Assembly: GCF_007995065.1 (NCBI RefSeq)
Contig: NZ_VOQR01000001.1
Location: forward strand, 2,173,001 to 2,237,000
From: Sphingomonas ginsenosidivorax
GTDB taxonomy: Bacteria; Pseudomonadota; Alphaproteobacteria; Sphingomonadales; Sphingomonadaceae
Length of the DNA stretch: 64,000 bases
Direction: 5' to 3'
Shown here piece by piece: positions 43,393 through 53,200 of this stretch (positions are counted from its first letter, which is position 1; every line of letters begins with the position of its first letter). Position numbers and translations under genes: made by a program. The notes below the pieces were generated by a model that was not told the DNA's origin, ran no database searches, and saw only the letters and a list, made by a program, of their open reading frames with translations.

Positions 43393-45674
43393 TCGAAGCT
43401 GTACCGAAGCGTCGCGAACGCGGTCCGCGGACTGCCGTAGTAATTGCCGCGGCCGGTCGCGGCGATGCGGGCATAGTAGGTCTTGTCGAGCACGTTTGCG
43501 ACATTGACCGAGACCCCCAGCCGTTCGCTGAGCTTATACCCTGCGCGCAGGTCGAGCACCGCATAGCCCGGTTGGCGAACGATGGTGGAACGGGTGCGCA
43601 GCGTGCCGTCGGCGTTGAACACCGCTGCATTGCCGCCGAAGGTCGAACTGAACCATGTCACGCTGCCGCCGACGCTCGCGCCCGCCAACGGCCCGTCGAC
43701 CGGCGCATAGTTGGTGAACGCCTTGATCATGTGCTCGGGCACGATCGGCACCAGCGGCAGCCCTTCGAAGGCGGCGGTCTGATCCTCGAGATACCTGGTC
43801 TTGGTATAGGTGTAGCCGCCGTTGATCCGCCAGCCCGGTAAGATTTCGCCGGTCGCCTCGGCCTCGACGCCCCGCGCGCGGACCTTGCCGGTCTGGAGCA
43901 CGACCGTGGCGATGTCGGGATCGTTGAACAGCCGGTTGGTCTGCGTGATCTGATATGCCGCCGCTGACAGCAACAGCCGGTCGTTCATCAGCGAAAGCTT
44001 GGTCCCAACCTCGTATTGCGCGCCGACCAGCGGCTCGATCTGCTGTCCGTCGGGCCGCGCCCGCCCAACCGGAGCCGCCTGCGGCGTGAAGCTGTCGGCA
44101 TAGCTCGCGTATAGATTCAGCTGCGACGTCACGTCCCAGACGATTCCGGCATAGGGGGTGAAGCGGTTGTCGACCCCGTACCGCGCCGATGGCGGCAGGA
44201 CGCCGCTTGGCGTCAGCAAACTGGTCGTCGTCGTATCCCACCACGTCACGCGGCCGCCGCCGATGAACGTCAGGCCTGCGAAAAGGCTAAGCCGCATCTG
44301 TCCGTAGATACCAAATTGCTCGATATCGGTCCCTGTGGCGCCATAGACCTGCAGGACGCAATTGGCGGGTGCCGGCACGATCGCGGTGCTGGAATTGGGA
44401 CATGTCGCGCCGCTGCCCTGCACCGGATAATAGGGTGAGGCGCCGTACGGATTCAGCGGTGGTTCGAACGGCGACACAGGATTATACACGTCTATCCGCG
44501 CATAGTTGGACAGCCGCGTGTTGTACGACGTACCCGAACTCGCCTGGTAATCGGCGCCGAGGATCAGCGTCTGGTCGCGCCCGAACAGCGGGAAACTACC
44601 TATGCCGTTGAAGTCGAACGACCGCGTCTGCTGCTTGCTGTCGCCGCGATAGGCGATGTGACTCGTCGCACCGTTGGTGGCCGTGACCGGCTGATTACCA
44701 ATATAGCTGTAGATGTCGACGCGATCGACGTCGGTAAACAATCCCGTCGCGCGCAGCGTCCACCGGTCGCTGACCCTGTGCGCGAGCTCTCCGAACCCGG
44801 TCCAGGTCTCGGCGTTAAAGCGGTTCCAGTCCGCCCCAAGATAGGTCGATCGCTTGACGTCGAGCAACTGCCCGTCGCTTCCGTCGGCGCCGCCGATGAT
44901 GCCAGGCAGGCCCGACTGCACCGCGGGGCGGAAGCGATCGTAATATCCGCCGACCGTCAGCGTGGTGCGCGTCCCGATCTCCAGCGAACCGACCACGAAC
45001 CCGCCGATACGGTTGCGGTGCGCGGTGGCAAAGAACTGATCTTGGTCCTGCGCCATCGCGCCGATGCGCAAGCCCGCCTTGGTCCCGATCGGCGTCGAGA
45101 CGTCGAGTTCCAACCGTACATTGTCATAGCTGCCGGTGCCCGCGCTCGCCTGCATCTTGAACGTGTCGAGCGGTCGCTTGCGCACCATGTTGATGCTGCC
45201 GGCCGGATTGCCTGAGCCGCTGAACAGACCTGCCGGGCCACGCAGCACTTCCAGCCGATCGTAGAAGAACAGATCCGGCACGGCGGACGGGAAGTTGAAC
45301 GAGAAGCTTGGGACGCCGTCGATCAGGTAGTTCGTGATCGCGAAGCCGCGCGAAAAGAACGACGGGTCCTCGCTGCCGACGCCGTTGACGGTGATACCGT
45401 TGGTCGCGGTCAGCGCGTCCTCGAGCGTGAACAAGTTCTGCGCCTCGATCTGGTCGCGATCGATGACCGTGATAGTGTTTGGGGTGTCCTTGAGCGGTGT
45501 CACGGTCTTGCCGACCGCGCGACCATAGCTTTTGCCGATAACCGTGATTTCGTCGGCCTTCTGCACGTCGTCCAACACACCGGACTCAGCGGTTTTCGGC
45601 TCTTCCGCCGGTGCCGCGACCGACGCTCCGACCAGCGCTGCGCCCGCCAGCATTATGCTCGATAAACTCATCAT
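43389..45674 (-). CDS. TonB-dependent siderophore receptor
   Basis: The protein has 761 residues from ATG 45674 (a second ATG follows at once); GGGGG lies upstream. The frame is open to 45728, but that leader contains the Fur-like site. A signal peptide (SSIMLAGAALVGASVAAPAE) is followed by a TonB-box-like DEITVIGKSYG, a plug (TPNTITVIDRDQIEAQNLFT, FFSRGFAITNYLIDGV, DRLEVLRGPAGLFSGSGNPA) and a barrel ending in Phe (TLRYSFE). No N-terminal signalling domain is present. It imports a ferric siderophore and leads a five-gene operon with DUF3649, PepSY, DUF3325 and DUF4198 genes. Confidence 0.93.
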   Translation of the reverse strand: MMSLSSIMLAGAALVGASVAAPAEEPKTAESGVLDDVQKADEITVIGKSYGRAVGKTVTPLKDTPNTITVIDRDQIEAQNLFTLEDALTATNGITVNGVGSEDPSFFSRGFAITNYLIDGVPSFSFNFPSAVPDLFFYDRLEVLRGPAGLFSGSGNPAGSINMVRKRPLDTFKMQASAGTGSYDNVRLELDVSTPIGTKAGLRIGAMAQDQDQFFATAHRNRIGGFVVGSLEIGTRTTLTVGGYYDRFRPAVQSGLPGIIGGADGSDGQLLDVKRSTYLGADWNRFNAETWTGFGELAHRVSDRWTLRATGLFTDVDRVDIYSYIGNQPVTATNGATSHIAYRGDSKQQTRSFDFNGIGSFPLFGRDQTLILGADYQASSGTSYNTRLSNYARIDVYNPVSPFEPPLNPYGASPYYPVQGSGATCPNSSTAIVPAPANCVLQVYGATGTDIEQFGIYGQMRLSLFAGLTFIGGGRVTWWDTTTTSLLTPSGVLPPSARYGVDNRFTPYAGIVWDVTSQLNLYASYADSFTPQAAPVGRARPDGQQIEPLVGAQYEVGTKLSLMNDRLLLSAAAYQITQTNRLFNDPDIATVVLQTGKVRARGVEAEATGEILPGWRINGGYTYTKTRYLEDQTAAFEGLPLVPIVPEHMIKAFTNYAPVDGPLAGASVGGSVTWFSSTFGGNAAVFNADGTLRTRSTIVRQPGYAVLDLRAGYKLSERLGVSVNVANVLDKTYYARIAATGRGNYYGSPRTAFATLRYSFE

Positions 45675-45712
45675 TACCCCCGTTGACGCGAGCCACCTAG
45701 GGTAATCGCTTT

Positions 45713-45727
45713 TGCGAGTCACTATCA
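45713..45727 (-). promoter_or_regulatory. Putative Fur box of the siderophore operon
   Basis: The plus strand reads TGCGAGT-c-ACTATCA, a 7-1-7 arrangement close to TGAGAATnATTATCA. It lies 39 bases before the receptor start. Iron control is expected for this operon, but the site is imperfect. Confidence 0.45.
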
Positions 45728-46010
45728 ATCTAACGCTTTTGTCATAATTTTAGAGATAGAACGGCTTATAGTGGTTGCGGCCCGACGCCTTTGCGCGACA
45801 TATCGTGCAGCATGAGCGTCACCGACGAGCTATCAGTACGCACTGAAAGCAGCTGGGCCCCTATCCGGCCGCTCCAGAGACTACGAGGCACCGCCCGGAA
45901 CTGGCCGCTTGGTCAGCATCACCGACGGGCGATCAACCACATTTCCAAATCGTCGGTTTACCGCGCCTGCGTACGCTCGATTCGCCGAGCCGTACCGATG
46001 GAGATGATCG

Positions 46011-46643
46011 ATGGGGCACTCGCCGCTGGACCTCGCCTTTCACGAACTTCGCCCCTGGAACGAGGGTCGGCTTATCGGTGCGAAGCGGGCGCTGAAACAG
46101 CAACAGGTCTGGGCCATTCGCTTCTGGCTCGACCAGCATAGACGACTGCGCGACCGAGCGTTGTTCGACTTCGCCATCGACAGCAAGCTGCGCGGCTGTG
46201 ATGTGGTCCGGGTGCGGATAGGCGATGTAGTTTCCGGCGGGCGCGTCCGCGACCGCGCCGTCGTGGTTCAGCAGAAGATCAAACGACCGGTCCAGTTCGA
46301 GCTGATGGACACTGCACGAAAGACGATGCGGGCGTGGTTGGAACGACGCGGCGGGACAGTGAACGACTTCGTCTTCCCGAGCCGAAACGACTACATGGCT
46401 CACATGAGCACGAGGCAATATGCCCGCCTCGTGCACGAGTGGGTTGTCGGCATCGGCCTTCCGGCTCAGGATTACGGGACGCACTCGCTTCGGCGCACGA
46501 AAGCATCGATCATCTACAAGGCGACTGGCAATCTCCGCGCCGTTCAGATCCTTCTCGGCCATGCCAAGATCGACAGCACGGTCCGCTACCTGGGCGTTGA
46601 TGTGGAGGACGCTTTGGAACTGGCCGAACGCACTGAGGTCTGA
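46011..46643 (+). CDS. Short tyrosine recombinase (catalytic domain only)
   Basis: The protein has 210 residues from ATG 46011, with GGAG nine bases upstream. It has no long arm- or core-binding domain and consists of the catalytic fold: RDRALFDFAIDSKLRGCDVV carries the first Arg, HSLRRTKASIIYKATGN the H-x-x-R, LLGHAKIDSTVRYLG the last His and the Tyr. Such solo integrase-like genes are widespread in Proteobacteria and their role is unclear. It is followed directly by two copies of repeat family B. Confidence 0.85.
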   Translation: MGHSPLDLAFHELRPWNEGRLIGAKRALKQQQVWAIRFWLDQHRRLRDRALFDFAIDSKLRGCDVVRVRIGDVVSGGRVRDRAVVVQQKIKRPVQFELMDTARKTMRAWLERRGGTVNDFVFPSRNDYMAHMSTRQYARLVHEWVVGIGLPAQDYGTHSLRRTKASIIYKATGNLRAVQILLGHAKIDSTVRYLGVDVEDALELAERTEV

Positions 46644-46817
46644 GCCGACCCATACCCGGACCTTCGCGCGCCCTTCCCCGCTCCCCAACTTCCGACGTTC
46701 GTTCATCCCCGCGCTGACTGGTATTGGCGCATGATCGTCCGTTATGAATGTCGAGAAGACCCATCATCCGACATTCGCTGGCCAATTGCGATCACCGAAC
46801 ATCAGCCATTCATTCAT
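46642..46817. repeat. Two tandem copies of dispersed repeat family B
   Basis: Copy one (46642-46706) has GAGCCGACCCATACCCGGAC and ends TCCGACGTTCGTTCAT. Copy two (46752-46817) has GAGAAGACCCATCATCCGAC and ends CATCAGCCATTCATTCAT. Both share the layout of the copies at 40334 and 50006. The first begins at the stop codon of the solo recombinase. Nothing else is seen in 46644-46903. Confidence 0.6.
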
Positions 46818-46903
46818 TTTCAGATGACCAAGAATATCGTTACTGCTTGGCTGACGTTGCACCGTCGAAGCGCTAATCTCGAGCGCCCTTGAAATGACGG
46901 CGC

Positions 46904-48634
46904 TCATCGATCCTCAGCCGGGTTGTCGCGCCAGATGCGCTCGGCAAGAATAGTCGCGAAGCCAAGCCAGGCGACGAACGGCACCGCCGTGGCCGCCGCC
47001 GGCCGGTCCACCCTGGCGGCGGCGGCGACATAGGCGGCACCGGCGACGACCATCGCACCCGATGCTGCCACGCTCGCACCGAGCCGCTTCTCGCGAAAGA
47101 ACAGCTGCGTCCATCCGCCCACCATCGCGGTGTTCAACAGCCAGAGGCCAACCGCCGCGTTCCGCGCGTCACCCGCCGGACGCCGCAGCAGGCGATATCC
47201 CCCGACCGCCAGTCCGGTCCCCAGCACCGGCCAGACCGCGCCGAACGCGGCGTCAGGCGGCGTGAAGCCGGGCTTGTCCAGCCGGCGGTACCAGCGGCGT
47301 ATGCCGGGATGCGACGGATCGGGTGCGTTGCGCCGCCCGATCAGCGCACTCGCACCGAGCAAAGCGCCAACCGCACCCAGCGCCAGTATCGGCGACAAGC
47401 CCTTTGTCGACGCGGCAGGCGACTCGACCGGTGATGCGCTCGGCGAGCGCTCGTCGTACCGCGACAGGTCGACGTCCTTGGAGCGGCCGCCGAACAGCTT
47501 GCCCGCGACGCCGCGAACGGTGGGGCGGCTCGCGACCTTCAGTGCGCCGTGCAGCAGGCGAATGCCGAGCCGGCTATGCGGGTTCGCCAGGCGCGGCGCG
47601 AGCTTGGGCACCCCCTGTGCATCCTCCACCATCGGGCGCATCGTCTGCTCATAGGTCGCAAACGCCGCCTCGACGTCCGTGGAGCGTATCAGCTCCTGCG
47701 CCAGCACATACGCGCCGGTGATCGCCAGCGTCGTCCCATAGCCGGCGATCGGAGTCGCGCACCACGCGGCGTCGCCGGTGAGGACCAGTCTCCCCTTCGA
47801 CCAGTGCGGCATGCGCACCTGTCGCAGGACATCGAAGTAGAAGTCGCCGGTCGCGTCCATCCCGTCCAGCACGCGCTCGGTCTGCCAGCCGGCACCGGCA
47901 AAACGCTCGCGCAGCCATGCCTTTTGGCGACCCGTGTCCCAGTCCTGCTCTCCCCCGGGAGGCTGCTGGACCGAGAGCATGGCGCGGGCAGTGCCGTGCC
48001 GGTCGGGCCGAAGCGACACGCTGCGGCCTTCCGGCGCATTGTACCAGCGCCACAACCGGTCATCGTCCGGTGCGCGCGCGATGGTGAAATAGGCGGTCGT
48101 CAGGTCCATCCAGCGCGGTTCGTTCTCGCCGGCAAAAACTAGGTCCCGCGTCCCCGACCCTACGCCCTCGGCGACGATGACCGTGTCGTATTGTTCCGTG
48201 ACGCCGCTGGCGAAGGTGACGATGGCGGCGGCCGGATCCTGTTCGACGCCGACGATGCTGTCGTCGAACCGGAAGGTGACGTACTCGCGCGCAGGCTCGT
48301 AGAGAAGCCGGGCCAGATCGCCGCGCAGAATCTCCATCTCGGCGGTCGGTCCATCGGTGCCGAGTTCGGCAGTCAGAAATTGCGCGGCCACGGTACCGTC
48401 CTGCTCAACCCAGGCGGTGCCCTCCTCGCCGGTACCCCGGTCCAGCGCCGTCTGTTCGAGCCCCATCCGTCGCAGCACCTCGCGGCCCGGCCCGCGCACG
48501 TCGATGTTTTGGCCTCCGTCGCGGAACGCGGGCACGCGCTCGACCACCGTGACGTCGAAGCCCGCACGCCCCAGCCACCAGGCGACGGTATTGCCGGCGA
48601 CGCTCGCGCCGGTGATCAGGATGCGTCGGGTCAT
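46904..48634 (-). CDS. FAD-dependent monooxygenase fused to a TspO/MBR membrane domain
   Basis: The protein has 576 residues and starts at ATG 48634 behind GGAG. Residues 1-390 are a TetX/PHBH-type flavoprotein: ILITGASVAGNTVAWWLGRA binds the ADP part of FAD, ILRGDLARLLYE is the central Arg region, and RLVLTGDAAWCATPIAGYGT is the GD motif. A linker and one hydrophobic helix (ILALGAVGALLGASALIG) lead to a TspO domain at about 448-576, with WYRRLDKPGFTPPDAAFGAV and WTQLFFREKRLG. TspO proteins bind tetrapyrroles and sterol-like ligands with five membrane helices. The fusion suggests oxidation of a hydrophobic or tetrapyrrole ligand at the membrane, which is an inference. No stop or frameshift separates the halves. 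Confidence 0.88.
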   Translation of the reverse strand: MTRRILITGASVAGNTVAWWLGRAGFDVTVVERVPAFRDGGQNIDVRGPGREVLRRMGLEQTALDRGTGEEGTAWVEQDGTVAAQFLTAELGTDGPTAEMEILRGDLARLLYEPAREYVTFRFDDSIVGVEQDPAAAIVTFASGVTEQYDTVIVAEGVGSGTRDLVFAGENEPRWMDLTTAYFTIARAPDDDRLWRWYNAPEGRSVSLRPDRHGTARAMLSVQQPPGGEQDWDTGRQKAWLRERFAGAGWQTERVLDGMDATGDFYFDVLRQVRMPHWSKGRLVLTGDAAWCATPIAGYGTTLAITGAYVLAQELIRSTDVEAAFATYEQTMRPMVEDAQGVPKLAPRLANPHSRLGIRLLHGALKVASRPTVRGVAGKLFGGRSKDVDLSRYDERSPSASPVESPAASTKGLSPILALGAVGALLGASALIGRRNAPDPSHPGIRRWYRRLDKPGFTPPDAAFGAVWPVLGTGLAVGGYRLLRRPAGDARNAAVGLWLLNTAMVGGWTQLFFREKRLGASVAASGAMVVAGAAYVAAAARVDRPAAATAVPFVAWLGFATILAERIWRDNPAEDR

Positions 48635-48715
48635 GTAAAGCTCCTCGCACCGTCCAACGCGCGGGAGCGGATAAGTCGCCCGGCCGACGCGTTATTGCGG
48701 TTCATACAGGAGAGC

Positions 48716-49036
48716 ATGATGCCTGACACGTTCAAGCCGACCGCGAAAATGGGCGCCAATGCCGAAAAAGGCCTCAAGCTCCGAGAGGAATTCGGTCGCG
48801 GCGGCACCGATGTGGGCGTGCACCGCGCCAAGCAACTCGCAGCCCGAAAGGACCTGTCGGCAGAGGACGTCAAGTCGATGCACAGCTACTTCGCGCGTCA
48901 CACGGTCGACAAGGGGGCCAAGGCGCACGCGTGGGGTTCCGACAGCGACCCGTCCGCCGGCTACATCGCATGGCTTCTATGGGGCGGCGACGAGGGCGAG
49001 GCGTGGGCCGATCGCCATGCCGAGACGCTCGATTGA
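48716..49036 (+). CDS. Conserved small protein of a phage-associated family
   Basis: The protein has 106 residues (105 from the second ATG at 48719), with AGGAG upstream. The patterns GLKLREEFGRGGTDVGVHRA, SMHSYFARHTVDKG and SAGYIAWLLWGGDEGEAW form a conserved module also seen near phage prohead genes and as stand-alone bacterial genes. Its biochemical role is unknown. It diverges from the monooxygenase-TspO gene and precedes an SDR gene. Confidence 0.75.
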   Translation: MMPDTFKPTAKMGANAEKGLKLREEFGRGGTDVGVHRAKQLAARKDLSAEDVKSMHSYFARHTVDKGAKAHAWGSDSDPSAGYIAWLLWGGDEGEAWADRHAETLD

Positions 49037-49125
49037 GTCCTGTCTCTCGGATCGTCGCGTCACGTATCCGCGGCACGTTATGCGTCGCGAGCCGTTCCAG
49101 CCCCGATCCATCGACAGGAACCGAC

Positions 49126-50001
49126 ATGACCGACGATCCGCGCACCAGCCAGCCGACGAGCTTCCCGAACGAACCGCAGCAGCCGCCACCCGGCCTGACG
49201 GCGAACATGAGGACCAAGCCCGATCACGGCGAGGAGAGCTACGTCGGGAAGGGGCTGCTGGAGGGCAAGGTAGCCCTCATCACCGGCGGAGACTCCGGCA
49301 TCGGTCGCGCGGTAGCGATCGCCTATGCTCGCGAGGGCGCGAACGTCGCCATCTCCTACCTTGCGGAGGAGCAGCCCGATGCCGAGGAGACGCGCGCCTG
49401 GGTCGAGAAGGCCGGTCAGCGCTGCCTGCTACTACCTGGCGACATCCGTAGCCGTGCTCACTGTACGACGCTGATCGAGCGCACGGTCGCAGAATTCGGC
49501 GGCCTCGATGTCCTCGTCAACAACGCCGCCGCACAGACGATGAACGAGGGTCTGGGGACGATCGACGACGAAGAGATGCAGGACGCGTTCGCCGCCAACG
49601 TCTTCGCCATGATCCGCCTTGCCAAGGTGGCCGCGCCGCACATGAAGCCGGGATCGGCCATCGTGAACACGACCAGCGAGCAGGCCAAGGTCGCCGACAA
49701 GAGCATGATCGTCTACGCGGCGACCAAGGGAGCAATCTCGAGCCTGACGGTTGGACTATCGAATCTTCTCGCAAGTGACGGCATCCGCGTGAACGCGGTC
49801 GCGCCCGGCCCGATCTGGACACCTATCCAGCCGATTGCCAAGTCGCCGCCGGAACTCGAAACACTTGGTCAGGATACGCCGCTGGGCCGTGCCGGCCAGC
49901 CGGCCGAGCTCGCGTCCGCCTACGTGCTGCTCGCGTCGACTGAAGGCAGTTACATGTCCGGCAACGTCATCGCTGTAACCGGCGGTGTTCCAATCTCATG
50001 A
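49126..50001 (+). CDS. Short-chain dehydrogenase/reductase (YghA-like)
   Basis: The protein has 291 residues from ATG 49126 with AGGAA upstream. A polar leader of about 45 residues precedes ALITGGDSGIGRAVAIAYAR, the NAD(P) motif TGxxxGIG. VLVNNAAAQ, the catalytic Ser (NTTSEQA), Tyr-x3-Lys (YAATKGAI) and the late VNAVAPGPIWTP are present. The leader with its PNEPQQPPP segment is typical of the YghA/GsaB group, linked to general stress. The substrate is not known. Confidence 0.9.
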   Translation: MTDDPRTSQPTSFPNEPQQPPPGLTANMRTKPDHGEESYVGKGLLEGKVALITGGDSGIGRAVAIAYAREGANVAISYLAEEQPDAEETRAWVEKAGQRCLLLPGDIRSRAHCTTLIERTVAEFGGLDVLVNNAAAQTMNEGLGTIDDEEMQDAFAANVFAMIRLAKVAAPHMKPGSAIVNTTSEQAKVADKSMIVYAATKGAISSLTVGLSNLLASDGIRVNAVAPGPIWTPIQPIAKSPPELETLGQDTPLGRAGQPAELASAYVLLASTEGSYMSGNVIAVTGGVPIS

Positions 50002-50005
50002 GCGC

Positions 50006-50070
50006 GAGACGACCCAATCCCGGACGTTCAGCCGTGCCTAGCCGCTTCCCGAAACCCGACGCTCGTTCAG
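50006..50070. repeat. Dispersed repeat family B, diverged copy
   Basis: GAGACGACCCAATCCCGGAC is followed after a spacer by CGAAACCCGACGCTCGTTCA, the same layout as the copies at 40334, 46642 and 46752. It starts five bases after the SDR stop codon. Nothing else is seen up to 50260. Confidence 0.5.
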
Positions 50071-50260
50071 CTACGGTATCCGCTGGGACTGCCGGCCCAA
50101 TTCTTGCGGCCACCCACGAATCTAAGTCCGCAGAATCTGTCAGCCCGCGTCTCTCATTGAAGGCGGCGATTGCGAAATTGGACAGCTTGCGGCAGATAGA
50201 ACGATAGGCGAACACCGGTACTGGAAGGTATCGGCGACGACGTTCGCTCGTCATAAGCAT

Positions 50261-53200
50261 GAACACGGAAAACGGTGTGTGGGCTCTTCGACGATCATCA
50301 ACATTCCGACCGACGACAAGGTATTCGAGAGCAATTGCATTCCGCTGTTCGCAGGACTGATCAACGACCCCAACGTCAAGCTCCTCGGTACGCGGGGTAA
50401 GAAGCAGTTCGGTCTCGATCTGATCGGCAGGCGGGATCGCAATCCAGGCCAGCCGGTCGGCATCCAATGCAAGCTCATCACCCGTGGCGCGAAACTCACC
50501 GAGTCGACCATCCGCCACGAGGTCAGCCAGGCTATGGCCATCAAGCCGGCGCTCACCGAATTCTATATCGTTACGACTGCGACTGACGAGCCGGCCCACG
50601 ATTTCCTCGCGATCGATCTGGCGCAGGATCAGGCGAAGCTCGGGCGGACGATCGACATCCAGGTCTGGGGCTGGGACACCCTTCAGGAGAAGATCCGCAG
50701 CACCCCGAAGGCACTGGCCGCCTTCGACCCCGATTATAGCGCGTCGACCAACCGCTTGCTCGAACTCGGCGACGAGACGCTTTCCGGACAGGCCGAGATC
50801 CGAGCCCAGAACGAGCAGGCACTTCAGCATCTGGAGGTGATCCGAGCGACGATCACGGCCGGCCCCATCGACACAGCACGAAGCGCCTTCGATCAACATC
50901 TCGACGCGCAGGTCGATTCCTATCGAGACATGCTGAACGCCGGTAAGCCGCGCACCGCGCTGGATCTGCTCGAGGCGCTCGACAAAACGCTTGATGTGAA
51001 GAGCTCGGTCGCGATCCGGGCGCGGGTCAAGGTCAACATCGCGATTACGCGAATGAAGCTCGGCGAGGAAGCGAGCGCAGCGCCGCTGCTCGACGAGGCG
51101 TACGCGCTCAACCCGACTGATCCGAAAACGCGGGCGAACAGGATCCTGGCGCTCGCTATCAGAGGGGATCTCGCTGGAGCCTGGGCGTTTGCGGAGGATA
51201 TCCTGCGCGAGGATCCCACCAATTCCGGCGCGGCCGGCCTCGCCTTTCAAGTGGCGTCGATGGACACGGTTGAGCGGGATCCCATGGGAATCGTCCCGGC
51301 TGATCTTCTCGACGACCACGGCGTTCGCATCCACCGGGTCAGCTATCTTCGCGCTAAGGGTTCTACCGAGGGTTGGTGGGTGCTTGCAGCCGAGACGCTC
51401 GTGCGCTTCCCAGCCGACGGCAATTCGGTCCGGATGGCGGGCGACGCCCTCGTCGACGAAGCGCTCTCCGGAGACATCGTCGAACGACTTGGTCCGGTTT
51501 CCGAGGACCGGCGAAGCAAACTCCGCGAGGGTGCGGCACTGCTCCAACGTCACTGGGACGAAGTCCGCTTTTATGAGCATGCGACCGAACCGAATTGGAC
51601 GATGGTCGGCTATAATCTGGTCACGGCCTATAGGGCGCTCGGCGACCTGGATCAGGCGAAACACATCGCGGAGCAGGTGCTGGCGACGGGAACCAAAGAC
51701 CCCGACGCGGCGCTAAGCGCGGCGTGGGTCGCGATCGATCGCGATGAGTTCGCCGAAGCCGAAGCTTTTCTCCGCAGCGCCCCGATCACGGACACTGCGG
51801 TCCTGCCACTGCTGGTCGCGCTCTCCAACCTTCACAAATGGTCTGCGGTGATCGAGGAGGCGACGAACGAACGTCGCGAGAGATTGCCGGTTGCCGCACG
51901 CCAATTGCTCGACGTGCTGGTGTTCCGCGCGCGTCACGCCGGAAGGACCAGCGCCAACCTCGACGAGGATGTCGAACAGCTCCTCGAGCGCTGGCCGCTT
52001 GGTGTCAGCGCTCATATCGCGGTCGCGGACATCTACCGGGGCGCAAAACCCGAAGGCATCGCGGCGATGGCCGCCAAGATCAAGTCGCTGATAACCTCGG
52101 AGACGAGCTATTCCGACCGAGTAATGTTTGCCCAGCTCTCGCTCTTCCGCGAGGCCTGGGACGATATCATTGCGGCGGTCGACGGGTTCGTCGGCGTGGA
52201 TCGGCCGTCCGAACCATTAGCTTGGCTTGCTCATGCCTTTGCGAACGCGCCGTCGCAGGCACGGACGTCACCCTTCTACCGGTCGCTTGCCCCCGAGGTG
52301 ATCGCGCTTCCGCGCTATGCGCGGTTGGCGGGCGCTGCCGAACATAATCGCGGCGACCTCAAGGCCGCCGAGCGCTACCTGCGGTCTGCTATTTCGGCCG
52401 ATCCGACCGATCTACGCGCCATTCTGCTACTGTCGAGCACCCTTATGCGAGGCAACTGCGAGACGAACGCGCGCGATCTGATCTCGGGCGTCAACGACGA
52501 CGCCGTCGATGGATCGCCGGACGATCTCATGCGCCTTGCGCATATGCACCGCCGCGCGAGCGAGACCGAGCGCGCGCTGAAACTGGGATACAGGGTGGCG
52601 GCGGCGCATCGCCGGGAGGAGAGCGTCGTCTCCTCCTATCCCTCGCTCATCTTCATGGACGAGGCGCTGCCCTCTCCGATCGGCCGGGCCGGCCCTGCAC
52701 AGAGCGGCTTCTGGTTCGATCTCGAGGGGCTGGACGGCGCCCGTGATGTGACCGGCATTATCGACGATGAGGACATTCCGGAGGTCGACCAGCTTTTCGC
52801 GCCGGACCATCCCTTAGCAGCAACCCTTGTCGGCAAGTCAGTCGGTGACATTATCGAGATGCCGGCCGAGATCGGGGGACTGCGGCGTTACCGCGTGCGC
52901 GCACTCAAGCACAAATATGTCTGGCTGTTGCACGATATCATGGCGATGCACGCAGCGCGTTTCCCGGCCGCGCGCTCGATGTTCGAGATGACAATGAAGG
53001 ACGGCGACGTGCAGCCGATCCTGGACCTGGTCCGCGACCTCCAGGACAAGGACGATGTCGTCGCATCCACCTACACGTCCTTCCCGGTACCGTTGGCAGC
53101 AATCGCGGCGACCTCCAACCGCTCGGTCCTGCAACTCGCCGAACATCTGTCGATGACCGGGACTAACCTGCGGACCTGCGTCGGTGCCGAAGATGAGCGC

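Noticed and set aside
45728..46010. Plus-strand 116-residue open frame from 45791 upstream of the solo recombinase
   Set aside because: No protein-like composition and no ribosome site; it overlaps the start of the recombinase in another frame.
49967..51664. 565-residue minus-strand open frame opposite the nuclease-TPR gene
   Set aside because: Shadow frame with Arg/Val/Asp bias and no motif; it also overlaps the end of the SDR gene.
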